Shown here piece after piece: positions 1 through 13,695 of a DNA stretch of 64,000 bases. The position numbers and the translations under genes were made by a program. Source of the stretch: Campylorhamphus procurvoides (Eukaryota > Chordata > Aves > Passeriformes > Dendrocolaptidae); NCBI GenBank assembly GCA_013396655.1, contig WBMV01007376.1, positions 991,396 through 1,055,395 of the forward strand, written 5' to 3'. The notes beneath the pieces were generated by a model. It saw nothing but the letters and a program-made list of their open reading frames with translations, made no database searches and was not told the origin of the DNA. How positions within the stretch are numbered: the stretch's first letter is position 1; each line of letters begins with the position of its first letter.

Positions 1-539
1 AGGCACCATTAAAATTGCTCACTTACAAGGTGACCATATTCTGGCACCTACTTTTTCAAAACGTGAAATCACAGCTTCACTGACTGGCAGTCCTGCACGA
101 TGCAGGTACTCTCAGTATTCTTCAAGCGTGCTCTGATCACTAGCTCTGAGTTTAGAATTGAAGCATAAAGGCACTTCTTTATTTGGTAGTTTCAGCAGGC
201 AGACAGTGTAAGTATTGCCTTATTTTAATCTATAAATAAAAATAGAAATTTTACTTGTTTATTATATGAGAAATCGTTCAATCCTGAAGCTGAATCAGAA
301 AAACCTTATGTATCAAGGATTTAATTTGTTCTATAAAAATTAAACAGCTGAACAGCAGCTCTCCTTTTCTAAAAATTATATGCAAATAATTATATATATA
401 AGCTCGAATTTACCTTTATAATCAAGAGGATTTTAACAGTTATTTAATCTTCTTTCTACCTTCCCCCTCCCCCAAACAGGAGTATTTTACTGCTTTTCTT
501 CTGTCTGGTTGTTGTACATACATTCTGCAATTCCTGCGT

Positions 540-810
540 TTTACTAGAATATTTAATGATCCCCGCGGAAAATATTTGTGATAGAAAGTAGTTCATTATT
601 GTATAAGGGTAAACGCTATGGGTTTATAGTGTAATCAGCAAGCTGCTCGGAAAGCCAAATGCTCTCGCAGGTTTTTTGGGTAGCAGTGGCTGCCTTTGTG
701 ACAATGGCAGCATCCCGCGATTGTTAATTGCGCACTGCCCCCTAGGGACCCCGCCTCGGGCTCTGCCCCGCGCATCCCGCACACGACTCTCTTCCTCGTC
801 TCCCTGCGCC
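540..810. promoter_or_regulatory. Small CpG-rich patch in AT-rich surroundings
   Basis: About fifteen CpG dinucleotides fall within this stretch (ccccgcgg, tcccgcga, ttgcgcac, cccgcctcggg, ccccgcgcatcccgcacacg), far above the local background. It could be a weak promoter or enhancer. No coding exon or clear TATA/initiator context is seen next to it. Confidence 0.35.
734..748 (-). promoter_or_regulatory. Candidate CTCF-binding core
   Basis: The minus strand reads tccctagggggcag, matching 12 of 14 positions of the CTCF core written as CCACTAGGGGGCAG. It sits inside the CpG-rich patch. Binding cannot be inferred from sequence alone. Confidence 0.35.
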
Positions 811-1245
811 TTTTGCCACCTTTATCATAACTTCCAATTTCATCCTCTCCCAGCTATGATGATATGACTTGGTTTTTAACTCCTTCCAGCTTTGGGCTGG
901 TTTTTTTGTCTGTTTTTTGTTTTTTTAAAAGCTGACTATTAATATCCGTGGTTTGCAGAATTCTGTGTGTTCTCAGTGCATGGATACTTGGTTCTATATG
1001 TGAAATGTCCTCAAAATTATCTGAATTCAATGGTAGCATTTTTAAACATTCCTTTTTCTTTTAGTGTTTTCAGGGACGGGTTTTCTTTTCAATTGTTGGT
1101 TAAAAAGGAGATGTGAGAATTTCCTTCTCAGAGACAACTTGCTTCAGTGCTGAAAGACAAAAGCTGGAAATTGTGGTACTTTGCACAAACGTCAGATGCA
1201 TCATGAGTGATTTCTTATACTTACTGATGATGTGGTGGTTTCAAG

Positions 1246-1269
1246 CAAATAATAATAACAATAATAATT
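1246..1269. repeat. (AAT)n-like microsatellite
   Basis: Seven imperfect AAT/AAC units (aataataataacaataataatt). Confidence 0.85.
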
Positions 1270-4200
1270 ACATGTTTTCTTTTACATCACTCACATAGAT
1301 GAGATAAGGTATCCACAGAAAATTTGTTCAGAGGAAAGAAGAATTTTGCCAAAAGTATTTATGATCAAAACAGTTTGGAAATAAAATATGGTAAAATGAG
1401 CAAAGGGCAGTAGGTTTTGAATAGGCTTCATCAGCAGAGGGTAGAGGTCATCTGGGAAGATTAGTTATAGGATCTATTAAATCACCTCTGTGACACTGTT
1501 AGAAGAAGCTGCTTAACATAATCATGTGCAATCAGTAAAAATGCTGTTTATTACAGAGCAGTTTTGATTTTCTTATTTAGTATTATTATGTAAGATGGTG
1601 TGATGTAAAGCCATACACATTTCCCCAGTGCAAATTATCAGCATTAATGACTTATGGAGTTTTTCTGACCACTTTCAAAGTAAAAAATTATTGAGAAATA
1701 CCTCTCCATGCCTATTTTCACTAATACAAAGACTTGTGTAGAAGTTTTTTTTTATACTGTAGTAGTAGACTTGCAACTGATACAGAGTTGATATATCAAC
1801 TAGTCCTGCACCCTGTACCTCTGTTTGAGTTTGATTATCCTGACACAATGCCAACCATCTCTTTGAGGGGCTTATCATTCAATGATGAGAATCTACAAAA
1901 AATGTTAGTCTGCTGATGTGGTCTGTCCAGTTTGGAATTAGACTTCTCTGTGCATATTTTCTTACATGTAAAGTAAATAATTATATCATCACTTCTGTTT
2001 CTCATATTTTTGTGTCTCTGGTTTATCTCAGGATGGACATGTTAAATTAGAGTTTTGAATTTGGACACATCTCAAAAAAGTTGCAAGATGGGTTAGAATT
2101 TAACTGTTGTGTTTCATGAAGACTAGTTAGAAAATTTGAGGACGATGATATCTTTGCCAGGGTGTTTTGTCAGGGTTTTTTTAATTGTCATTTTATTTTT
2201 CAGAAGTTTTTTGCACAAATTAGCATATTGCAAGATATTAGCTTATAATTTTCCCTGAGTTTCACTTCACTCCGGGTCCATAATCTTGTGAGGGTGCATG
2301 TTCTTTACCACAAAGTACAATAAATTTCCAGATAAACTAAGTCAACAAGGGGATGGCAAAGTACTTTAAAGTTTACTTTAAGCAAACTTAACTCAGTCTT
2401 AAGTGTTGCAGTGCTGCTTCCATAGTGATGCACAGTTGTGGGACCAAACATTTACAAGCAAACTCAAATTGCTGCAGATGATAGATGGCTGTGGTCTCAC
2501 TTATTTTATTATTTTCTCTGAGTCTACCTTGTCCACACGAAGTAATATGTCAGGACTACAGAGCTGAATTTTTAAAATTTCACTTCCTTATTATGTCTTA
2601 CTTTGCTTTAATTCAGAACATTCCCTGCATATTCTTTTACCTCCTTTTTGGTGATTTATTAGATGGCATTAGCATGTGTTGGCTCTTGCTTTCATTTCCC
2701 CTGCTTATCTAGCAGCCAGAAAGAACTAAAATGAGGTACAAGTGCAAGTACATACTTTTGGAAATCGTTCTGAAGCTTAATATATTGAAATGTTTTATAA
2801 TGAATCCTTGTTTGCCAGAAAAATATTCAACCATGCCAGAAAATTATCTGCGAGGAATAAGCATTTTTCTACCCCCTTCTTTCCTCCCCCCCTTTCCATT
2901 TTGTGTTGCTTGGAAGAGGAGACGGAAAATGGCACAGATGCATGCAGTATTGCACAAAGAGTATATATGGACATTTCAGTCACTGATATTTCCCCATTTT
3001 CTGATGCTAATGTAAGATATGTTGGTTTTGCATTTGTAATTAAGATGAACAGATGGTGAAGACTTAGTTTAAAGTAATACTGTACATCCATTAAAATAAT
3101 CTCTGCTGACAGTATCTCTGATTCTTTACTATAGCAAGATTTAATTGCATCTGTAACATGTGTACATCAGAAAGAACTTGGTCTTTAGCCATTTGCTCCA
3201 TTAGGACAATAGTAAGACAGACGTCACCAGAACAGAATTTGTCCTGGAGACTACTAAGAGTAACAGATGCATCTCTGCTGACAATATTGGCTTGCTTTAA
3301 TTAATGAACACTTTATGAATAAAAGAAAACATAATTTCAGAAAATATGCGGGATTTCTTTTGAAAAAAAGGCACCCATGCTTTGCAGGAGGAACATTCAG
3401 GAACATGACAGAAGTAAATTTTTAACAGATAAATTTGATGTTGCTTAGACTATTTCTCTCATGGAGTAGTACACATAATTTGTGGTGTTCCTTGGCAAGC
3501 TTTATAAATTTATCTTTTTGATCTGCATTTGTTTTAAATTAGCTGTATTCTGAAGGGTCTGACTAAAGCAAGTCCTTAAGCTGTTATGAGGCAGATCTCT
3601 TCATGTTTTCATTTTTCCATAGAAATGATACAAAATGTCATTTTGCAAATTGTTTATATATGGATTATACAAAATTATCATTCTATGTTTTCACCTTAAG
3701 ATCTATACTTCACAGGAAATGGAAGTTCAGATTGTATCTTCAAAGTGAATATATATCCTTCACCTGTTTGCAGGACAGCAACAGAATTGTTGAGCAATAA
3801 TATTTATTTTTCACTGAAGAGATCATTTATGGAAGTGGTTATGTGTTTATAACTCACCCCCTTTTCTGTTCACTTCTTGTCCTGCTTACTATCCCCATGT
3901 TAGTAACGATTTTCTATTATAATGAAATCTACTGAATTCTAACCTCTGAGGATATAGTTTGGCAGAAATATCTACCTTTCTTGCCCCAAGCTTCTTTTGT
4001 AGGGACATATATTTTACTGCTGTTGTGACTACCAAAAATTAAGTGTAAATACGGTTTGATTAACATTTTTGCAAGTTTTCTTTAAACTAAAATGCATCTT
4101 CTGTCACTCCAGAATTACCAGCAAAGTTGCTGTACAGTGGCTGAACAGGCCTTTACTGAGAAAAATAGTTGTCCACACCAGATTCACAAAATCAGTGAAT

Positions 4201-7200
4201 CCCTATCCTTTGCCATGTGCTTCATCTGCTGAAGACCTGGGCTCCATGCTCTCTTCTCCTCAGCAGCTGAGAATGCCTTGGATACTGTATTATGTCACAC
4301 TTCCATTTAAGTTCCTTAATATTTTCCTGTTAAGGTTCTGCATTGTTTCAAAATATTTAGATATTTATCAAAGCAAAGACTTAAGTGCTGAGGCTCCATT
4401 TTCCACACGAGTACTTCAAACCTCAGGTTTTTGAGTCATTTTCATCATGTCTCAGAATATATACATGTATTAAACCAAGTGAAATAGCACTAGCAGGAGA
4501 GATTGAGGGTGTCTTTACCCCAGAATATGAAAGCTCAATAAATGGTAGCTAAACATTCTTCCAGGAGATATGGTCCAAAACCCCTTAGGCAAGAGAAGGA
4601 ATTGAACTAATCCTTCTTCTATTTAAGATGACCTGTAGGGTAAAGAAGGAGGAAAGGTACTGCTTTCTTTTAATCAGTACATTTGTTTTCTTTAAAATGT
4701 CTGAAATAGAAATAAAATATTTATCTTCTCTGTATGTACCTCCTTCCTATCTCCCAATTAAAACCATTCAAAAATAGTTGGGCAGAAATTTGGGGCTGGG
4801 AAAGGATATGGTTTTGCAGCCGCACTGTCAAAGTCTTTCATTTGCGTAGATTTCATTCTGGTGACAGAATTAATTAGACCCAATAGTCCTGTAAATACAG
4901 CTGAGGTATATGGGTAGTGCTCACTGATAAAGGAAATAAGAAAGAAGAGGAGTGAGACAGGCTGGGAGCCAAGGGACCAAAAAAGGCTGCAAGTTTTACA
5001 AAACATTCATTTGTCTAATTTGCTTAACATAATAAAGAAAGGATGGGTTTATTTGGGGGCTTAGCAGAAAAGATTGATTAGAGAAGTATTTTATTTGCTG
5101 TATGTGGGATGAATAATGTCTGGAAAATATCTCTTCAAAACTAGAATGATCCATAAGTCATAGGATGCAGAGCACAAAATACCAACACACGAACATACAG
5201 AGAAAGGCTTTAAACAATAACTGAGTAAATCTTGGAAGAGTTCCAAAGAAGCAGGGAAGAGAAAAGGAACTACATGCAGAATAATGGGGTTTTAACAATA
5301 GAGATGGTGCAGCAGACATTAGTGAATGGAGTATTAGCTCTTTAATTATAATAATTACCTAAGTTTAAGGTCAAGGCACCTGTGCATTGCTGTCTGTGAG
5401 AAACTGATTAAAAAATTAGAAGTAGCATTTAATCTCTGTGATACTATTTCCAAAAATTCTCTTAGAAATTTGAATATGCCAAGATTATTACTTATTATTT
5501 GTACTGTACCTAGAGACATTGACTGAGATGGGTCCCATGTTGCCATCCCAAGATCATTGACATCAAGACTGACTCTGTTATCACTTCAAATAAAATCTAA
5601 AATGAAAACTCTCCACAGGGAGGAAAACCATGAAAAATGAAGACTATCACATCTTATTTTATTCTGCTTTCTCATTCATACTGAACATGGAAATGAAAGG
5701 CTTCATATTGTTTCCTTTAGTCATTCAGACAAGTATATTCCTGATCTTGGAAATTAATTTTTTGGCTAATAAGGTGTATAACCTCAGATTTGCTGCAGGG
5801 GAGCCATATCTGAGAAGCAGTGAAGGTGGATCTTGTCACCAGGGCGTGGATAAAGCACAGAGTGTTGCAAAGTATCGCTGGCTGGAAACAACACATCATT
5901 CCAGTTGTGTCCGTGGCTGTTGGAGGCTCTGTCCTGATTTCTGAGCAGGGAAATGCCCTGAGTAGCCTGTGCTTCCGCGACCCCTCGTCTAGTTGGTGTG
6001 TCACAGCAGTGTCTGCCCGCAGCGCTCGGTCCACACACCTCAGTGTTTTGCTTGCTGTCTGCCACGTTAGGTAAGCTCAAATTTCAAACAGAGCAGGCAG
6101 AGATAAGAGAGTTGCATACACGGAGAGAAAGATTTCTGTTCCCTTTTTCCTTCCCCCCGCCAAGGTATAAGTATCTAGAGCTGGATTGCAGGTGGTAAAG
6201 GAAAGCCAGTCTCAAAAGGAATGCATGTCAGCATTTTCTACTGAGAGCACAGAGGAGACTCAAGTGAAGAATGAATGTTGAATTGAGGGAATTAGGGGAT
6301 AAACAAAATAGCAAGAAGAAGGAAATATTAGAGGTGATGGAGACAAGGTATGGAGATGTGTTGTACAGAAAGACGTTTAGGTTATTTCTAAAAAGAAGGG
6401 GGAAAGTGAGTAAATGAAAGAAAGCCAGGAGAGGACAAAAGGAATTCTGGAAATTGAGACTAAAAAAGAAAAAGTGGGACTTGAAAGTGAATTGCTGTAC
6501 ATTGGTTGTAACTATTGCTCTGCAATGCCATTTCTGATAAAAAAATTTTTCCATTCCAGTAAAAACTTTAAATTTTTATAGGGCTTTTAAAATGAGGGAT
6601 TTCTAATAAAATACATATGGAAATTTTAGTATACATTGTTTTAGAAAACAGCCCTGATTTCAAAATTTTTCTTTGTGGTTTCTTGACTTTCTCTCCTTTG
6701 CTACTTCCCCCCTTTTTCTTTTCCCTCATTGTAACAGGTCAAATCTGCACTATCTTCAAAAATAAGCATGTGCTAGAAGGAACAACTGAAACTTAACTTT
6801 GACAATCTAAAAAATTTCAAAAATGCAGAAAAAGATCCCACAAGTGCATTAGTCACAGAGGAAGGATCTTCTTTTGCAAAAGGTCACACAGCAGAACAAA
6901 AAAAATAGGTAAAAAAATGAAGACGTTTTCTATTATGTATCTCTCCTACTTCTGAGCTAAAAAGAAAGTGTTGAAAGGACACGTTAAAACAAAAGCAACC
7001 TTTGGGTCCCTTTCTGACCCTGAAGGAAGCATCAGTCATGGCTATCATTGCAGAGGGAGATGTTTTCTCTCCAGCTGAGGCCCGTGGTTGATAACCAGAC
7101 CTTTTACATTTCAATTGTATGTGTTAGAGATAAAAATGTCAGGAAAGAAACCGAATTAGTGTTTTTTCACCATTGTACATGCTCACCCCCTCTTGTGCTT

Positions 7201-10200
7201 TCACTAGTTCAGGGGTCATTGTTTACATTCACATTTGAGGTGAGATGCACTAGTGGTGATCACTGGAAAAAGAAATTCTCAGAAGATGAATTGAGAAAAT
7301 GAGGTGCCTGTGGTGAAATTCTGGGTAAAAGCAAAAAATTAACTGCCATCCAAGCCAAAGAAGATGAGTAGCCCCACCAGTACCACCGTAGTTCTGATTG
7401 AAGTAGTGAAAGAACATCGAAAGAGCCTGTTCTAGGTGAGAGCAAGTCTGAAGATGAGGAAAATGATTAGAAGACAAGAGGAGGGAAAGCTTTTAGTGAA
7501 TCAAAAGCGTCTATTAACACTAAATAAATAAATAAAAGTGAAGAAGAAGAATCCTTCTTCATTTTCTTGAATGTTTTGGTCAGATAAAAGAAAGTCTTGC
7601 AGTTTTGTTTGACAGTATCTTCTGAGAGGGATGTCAATAATGTGAAAATATGGCAGGAAATCAGTAATATTTCACATTGTTACAATGAAAACTGGGACCA
7701 GGGCTGATTGTTTTCAATATGATCAAAAACTGAAAGTTTGACTGGAACAAAAAACTAAAAATAAAGATTACTAGGATCATTTGCTTTATAACACAGTCTG
7801 AAAACAAGAGTTTCCTGTGAGCTTCTCTGAATTAACATACAAGCCTCTTTAGAAGCAGATGTTGCTTTAAAAAACTTACAATATAGAAACATAAAGAAGT
7901 AAAAGGATGGGAGGAAGACCAGAGAAGGAAGTTAATATACTTTCCAGCAAAAGTTTATCCTGGGAATTAATAAAAAAAATATTATTGTAAAAGCAACTTG
8001 ACAATATCCCAGGCTAACTGGAGGCACTGGGAAAGCTTTACTGGAAAGAAACGAGTGTGTCTTGCATAATACCTGTTTTAGTAAAGTGACTGGACTGCAT
8101 TATCTTTTTAGGATCCTTCTAGCAGAACATTTTTGACTGGAATAAAAAGGAGTACTGGTCGTCTGATTCCAGGCTAGCTAATATCTTTGTCATTATACTG
8201 TACTGGCTTTTAAGGGGAAATAATGTGGAAATATGCTGTCATTGCAGTTGCATTGTGAGCAAATATTTAAATATTAAATTTAAATGTGCAAATAATTTCT
8301 ACCAGAAACACTAACAGATTCACAATATGGCTGTTATTTTTGGAGTTGGAGCGGAGGGGTGGGGCTTCTGCCCTAGATGTTCTTTTTTCTTTCACCTAAG
8401 AGTTCAATTTGGAAGGATCTCACTCATATTTGTACACTGCTCTGAAATGCCAAAGTTAGAAGTGCTAAAAACTTTGAAAGGTCCTGTTACTCTTCCCCAC
8501 TAATTAACATCCCTGCCATGGGGTAGGAATTTGTAGAGTAGGCTGACAGTTCTATGTAATGATCCTATACTGTAGATGAGAATACTTGTACTTTCTGGTG
8601 ATACTTGCATTCTTTGGCCAAGGCAAAGTAAAGAGCATCATTTTTTCTACTGGCCTGGAATTACAAGGGTTTGGCAAGGCAGATTCAAGAGAGAATGGCT
8701 GGTGATTTTTTTACTGACCAAATTTGTCAACAGCTGGAGGTGAGAAAGGACAATAAATGGGAACAATGGGAGCATACTTTTTTCTTTTTAAAATTGACTG
8801 ATAACTTCTCCAGGCAGAAACGCGGCAGAATGAATTGTAATAAACGCAGTGTTTTGGTAAATTATCTTTGTTAGTGAGGAAAAATCAATGTTTTTATGTA
8901 TTCTTTTTATGTGCAGAATCCAGTTACAGGATGCATCATAAAAATCACCCTTTTAATCTTTGTATGAGAGTAAGTTGGGAAAACTTCACTTCAGATCACA
9001 TTGCTTCATTCTCTTTTTGCTTCTGGAGAGTAAGTTTGAATGGCAGAAATGGCAAAATTGTGTTCTTATTGATTTTGAAGGGTACTGAAGAGTAGCTCAC
9101 TCAGCTTCAAGTTGGCATAAAAGGAAAAGGTATGTGTGAGATTCAGTTCAGCCACTGACTCTGCAATAGCTCACCTAAGTAGGCCAGCTAATGCCAAAAA
9201 GCTCTGTAGACCTCAGCAAGGCACCTTTCTGCAGGGCAAGGGAAGAGGTTAGGTGTTTTTGGAAGCTGGAATTAAAATTTGTGTCAGTCATGCCAGAAGG
9301 CTACATGAGTTGAGTGCTGTTCTCTTTCTGTTTTATTAAGCTTCCCAAAGATACTGGCAAAATACTATAATTATTTACTTTCTAATCTCCAAGTTCCGAT
9401 GTAACTTGTGTTGTTTCCAAAGTAACGTGTCCAGGCACACTCCCTAGAACTCTTCTGAAAGTTGTAGGAGCTGATTTGGCAAACTTATGAATAACAAATT
9501 TGACATTTGGGATGAAGTAGAGAACATTGAACACAACCACCTCTGACTGTATTGCGGGCAGTAATAAAAACATGCTTTTATGAAGGAAGTGGGCTGATAC
9601 ATGGGACTAGTTCTACCTTGTTAGTGTATATGCACTGAATTAGAGTGAGTTCTACAAGTGTAAAAGCAGCATAAAGGAGAAAAATCAATCTAGAGTATTT
9701 TGAAAGCACATACAATCTCATGGGTTTTATGCTACTTTGTTGCTAAAAGCAATTCAAACACTTTTGGCACTGTATTTGCATACCCTTTCTGGGCTTTTAG
9801 CATAGAGTAAACATGCACAGCCTGTTGGGGTTTTTTTCTGGTGTGGAGACTCAAACCAAGGGAAAAAAATGTTAGCTTGGTTGGAGGTGGCTCTCTTTCC
9901 ACCAACCGGATTTATTTTGCCAATTAGAACCATGGTGAGAGTCACTGTGAGATGATGCTGAAGAGAGTGTTCAGTGGAAAATGCTTCACCTATTTGTTAC
10001 AATTCTCCCAGCAGGTGTTCAGTTGTAAAACAGTAATTTAACATATAGAGTAACCTAGAATCTTTGCCAGATGCTTATTCACCTATCCTGTTGGCTTACG
10101 TGAAAATACAGATGACTGGACCAAACTTGATGTTTGTAATGTCATTAGTCATGGGAATAAATGGGATTCTTCACGGTTCATTTTCCTTTAAAGATAGGAG

Positions 10201-11140
10201 GAAATAAAATTCAAATGAGTTAATGTTGCAGGCATAGAATTTCCTGTATTTTTCTGGAAACAATTTCATATAAAATTTTTCAGGCTTTTGAGTAACATGT
10301 GGTCTTTAAAATCCTGACTAATTAAAAAAGAACATAAGAATAGCCTGTTTCACGTGGTTTTAAGCATAACCCCATGCTCCATTTTTTCCAAAATACTTCC
10401 CCAAGACTTCTAGCCTACTTTAAGCCATTTTTCAGGCATTTGTTTGATTATCTCAGCTCTGCAGTTGGACCTTTTCTTTCAAATTAATTCTGTGATTTGT
10501 GAGATGTCATCATGCTAGGTTGTCATTTGAACCAGACAGTACAGCATTTATGGCAGTAGGACTCATGGCAGAGCACCCTTGCCTAACAGCCAACGTTATA
10601 TATTTCCCTGTGTTGTGCTGGGCTGAATAGAGGTGACTAGAACCAAAAGTTCACAACCTCAGTGGTTTTAGCTCACGTACCAAGTAAAAGGTACTTGGCA
10701 ACAGTTCACAGATGAGGGAAAAGGGTTTGCAAAGTAAAATTAGAAGAACGTGTACATTAAGAGGGTATGTTTCTTAGTCTTTCAGCAATTCTTTCGAAAA
10801 TTCTCATCTGCTTTAGATACATTTTGTATATTCAGGTTTTGTTCTCTGACAAATTCTGTTCAATATCTGATCAAAATCTCGGATCTGCAAGAAATAGGTC
10901 CTAGATACTACCAGCTTTTACAATAATGGCTGTGTAAGATTTTCCCTATTTTACCTCTGCCTTGTCCTACTTCATATTTTGGCATTCCTATGCCTCATCC
11001 TTCTGATATACAATATATTTCCCTGATGCATTTGTGTGTTTATGCACTTTGTGAAATTTCCTTTCAGCTGTGCGACAATATACGTGCTGCGTGTATTGTA
11101 CATTGAGAATCTATTGTCCTGTCTGTGTCGTTTGATCTTG
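1270..11140. other. No gene recognised; intronic or intergenic DNA
   Basis: AT-rich sequence with many stops in all frames. Apart from the CpG-enriched block at 5.8-6.1 kb and a vaguely SINE-like stretch near 9.14-9.24 kb, I see no exons, RNA genes or clear repeats. Confidence 0.6.
5770..6075. promoter_or_regulatory. CpG-enriched block with overlapping open frames, unassigned
   Basis: GC content and CpG count rise here (ttccgcgacccctcgtctag, cccgcagcgctcgg). Open frames of 84-105 codons overlap on both strands, the normal result of GC-rich composition. A donor-like gttag|gtaagc at about 6070 and an acceptor-like ctaataag at about 5773 bracket it, so an exon is possible, but no frame resembles a known protein. 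Confidence 0.25.
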
Positions 11141-11144
11141 ATTT

Positions 11145-11300
11145 CATTCCTTTCCACGATAGTGTAACCTCCATGTTTTGACCTTCCCAGTCCCTTTCAA
11201 CATTTCTCCAGAGACCTGATCAATACCTGCAGCTTTCCCTTTATTCAGATGATGGATAGTTTTGGATAACTCTGTAATCTTTGCCGTCCTGTTCACCATC
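11145..11300 (-). mobile_element. Reverse-transcriptase relic of a non-LTR retrotransposon (RTE-like)
   Basis: On the minus strand an open frame contains ELSKTIHHLNKGKAAGIDQV followed by SGEMLKG. The pattern (A/K)I-x-x-L-x-x-GKAAGIDxxxxEMLK is the conserved entry region of RTs from RTE-type and related LINEs. The frame fails to continue into the next conserved RT blocks downstream (below 11145), so it is a fossil. The upstream part of the same frame (to 11458) may include more of the element but shows no clear motif. Confidence 0.6.
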
Positions 11301-13187
11301 AGATTCTCCAAGCACTGACCTTCACACAGAAATTCTTCAGAAGGCATCCAGGAGCCGCACCTGTTTACAAATACTAAAGAAAGTTCTGGTAAGTTCTCTT
11401 GTTCTTTATTTAGATTTCCTGAATCAGAGAAAGCAAAAACATAGCTAAAGTGAACCATTTTGAGTTCCTAACTCTTGTAGGATTCCAAAAAGCTTCACGA
11501 GCTGAGTGTCATTTGATCCCCTTCTATGTTTCTGTAATCTGTACTTGACCTAGTTTTCAGTGTGATCCAACACTTTCCAACAAGTTAGTTTCATGTGACT
11601 AAGTATTTACAGGAGATGCCAAAGTGAGAAGATAAGGTATTTACTGTCCAAAAAAATGTTAGTCTGGTGTTGAAGCTGCTTTCTGGTGCTCTGAAGTGAC
11701 TCACACAGAGTCAGAGATGAGAAAAATCTTCAGAGGAATTTTTCATAATCCTGCAGAAAGCCTCCCCCTTTTACTCTGAAGAAACAAGAAAAAGAAAAGC
11801 AGATTTGTTCTTGCACATAGTTAGCCAGAGTCATGACACTGATCCTAAAATGGAAGGTAGAATACACCTACTTTTGCTTAAACTTAGGACCAACAGAGCG
11901 TGATTTTGAACTAAAGGAAGGACAAATAATGAGCAATTCTTATTTTGTGAGGTAGTGGGCACTGACCAGAGAATGCTAATCCTGAATGCAACAGCATCCA
12001 GCTTCCAGCAGAGAGGCTGCTGGGACTGCCTAGGCACAGGCTGGTAACCAGGAGGAACTGACAAACCCCAAAACAAATGAATGATTTTAAATGAGCACCA
12101 AACCTCCACACCACCTCTGAGATTGTTCTCTAAAAGATCATTTTGAATTGCCTTTTAAAGTGTCTGGTGGGTTGGGGGTTTTGCTGTTTTTTTCATTTTA
12201 GATCTATGTAACATGCATTCATTTTCAGATCTGTCCCTTTCTATTGTTTCTCCTTACTCAGTGTATTATGTATATTTGTATCCTGCTGAGCACATGCTGG
12301 GATGCATCATGGATTGGTCTGTATAGCAGAGTCATGAAGTATTTATGACTAGGTCTTAGTCTCTGATGGATAAAATTGCACCAATATCTCATGATGAACA
12401 CAAAACAGACTGACAACATGTCATAAATGTGACTGAATTTTGACTTAAAATAATTTAACTGACAATACACAATAGTGCCAAACCAGGTAAGACCTGCTGA
12501 AATTATCTTGACTTTAAAAGGACTTTGTCAGCATCACTTCTTACCATTTATTTAGAAAGCAGCAAATCAAAAACCAAGTTTCTGGTGCAGCATGTGTGCT
12601 GATTTTTAGCACATTGTCCCATCACATTTTCATTTCGATGCTTGAATTTTAAAAGTACGGATTCCTCTGTTCTCCGGTAGCATTTAGAAAGGAGCCACTT
12701 TAAAGGACTTTTTTGACTAGGCAGTAACTGATTTTATATGAAGATAGATAGATACTTACACACATACTTTTATATGTATGATTTCCCATGTACTTTAGTA
12801 AAATTTCAGGCTGAAGGAAATGTTTTGTTGAGCAAAATGCAATATTGATATTTCAGCTTTTTAAACTATTAAATATAATTAGACTTGATTTAATTTTTGT
12901 TTTAAATAGAAACCCAAACAATGTAATTTCTGAATTGCGTGTCATCAAGACAGTTTTCTGAAATGCCTACCTGATGTTGGTAGGGAAGAAACTCAAAACA
13001 CAGCCACAATAATCTCCTGATTATGTCAGTTTTAAAGTAAAAACAAATTTCCAGTCCTGGTGAACTGCACAACCATTGACCGCCTTGTGTGGTATCTGGG
13101 AGCCTTGGATACTGTCTTGAGGAGGTAGTTATATGATTAAGCTTACGTTACTTCTTTCACATGCTAATATGATTTTCCCCATCATCC

Positions 13188-13233
13188 AATATTGTGTTAT
13201 TTGAAACAACAATAATATTGTGTTATTTCAAAC
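13188..13233. repeat. 26-bp period duplication, two imperfect copies
   Basis: The segment aatattgtgttatttgaaac is repeated as aatattgtgttatttcaaac 26 bases later, with one mismatch in 20. Confidence 0.85.
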
Positions 13234-13607
13234 TATCTGTCAGTAAGAGTTTCAGCCAGAAGCTGCATAGTTTGAATGCTACTAAATATAATGCAGATCA
13301 GCAATGCAAAACAATTTGTGAAATCTATTCCTAGGTTAAGAGGATCTCTCTTAGATTTGTTCAATTTTGCTTAGTCCTTCTGAAAGGTACCAAACTAAGA
13401 GTAGAAAGTAAAGCAAAAATGACACATTATGTGCAGTGTGGAAACAAAATGATCCACATGCTGCCCTTTGAACACACACAGATGAATCTGAATTGTCAAT
13501 TCTTACACCTTTATTGGATTTTGTGATACTGAGATTTGTGATAGTTGTCATTTAGATTCTTCTTAAAGCCTTAATTCTTAAAATCTAGGAATTACTTGGA
13601 AATTCTG

Positions 13608-13695
13608 GCTTTTTCTCATTCTCTTTCTTTGTTTTTCCTTTTACTTCCTTTGTTTTCTTTTTCTTTCTTTCTTTCTTTTCTTCTTTTTTTTTCCT
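13608..13695. repeat. Pyrimidine-rich low-complexity tract (TTTC-like)
   Basis: Almost pure T and C on the plus strand, with several tttc units (ctttctttctttctttt). The open frame across it encodes only Phe/Leu/Ser and is an artefact. Confidence 0.9.
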
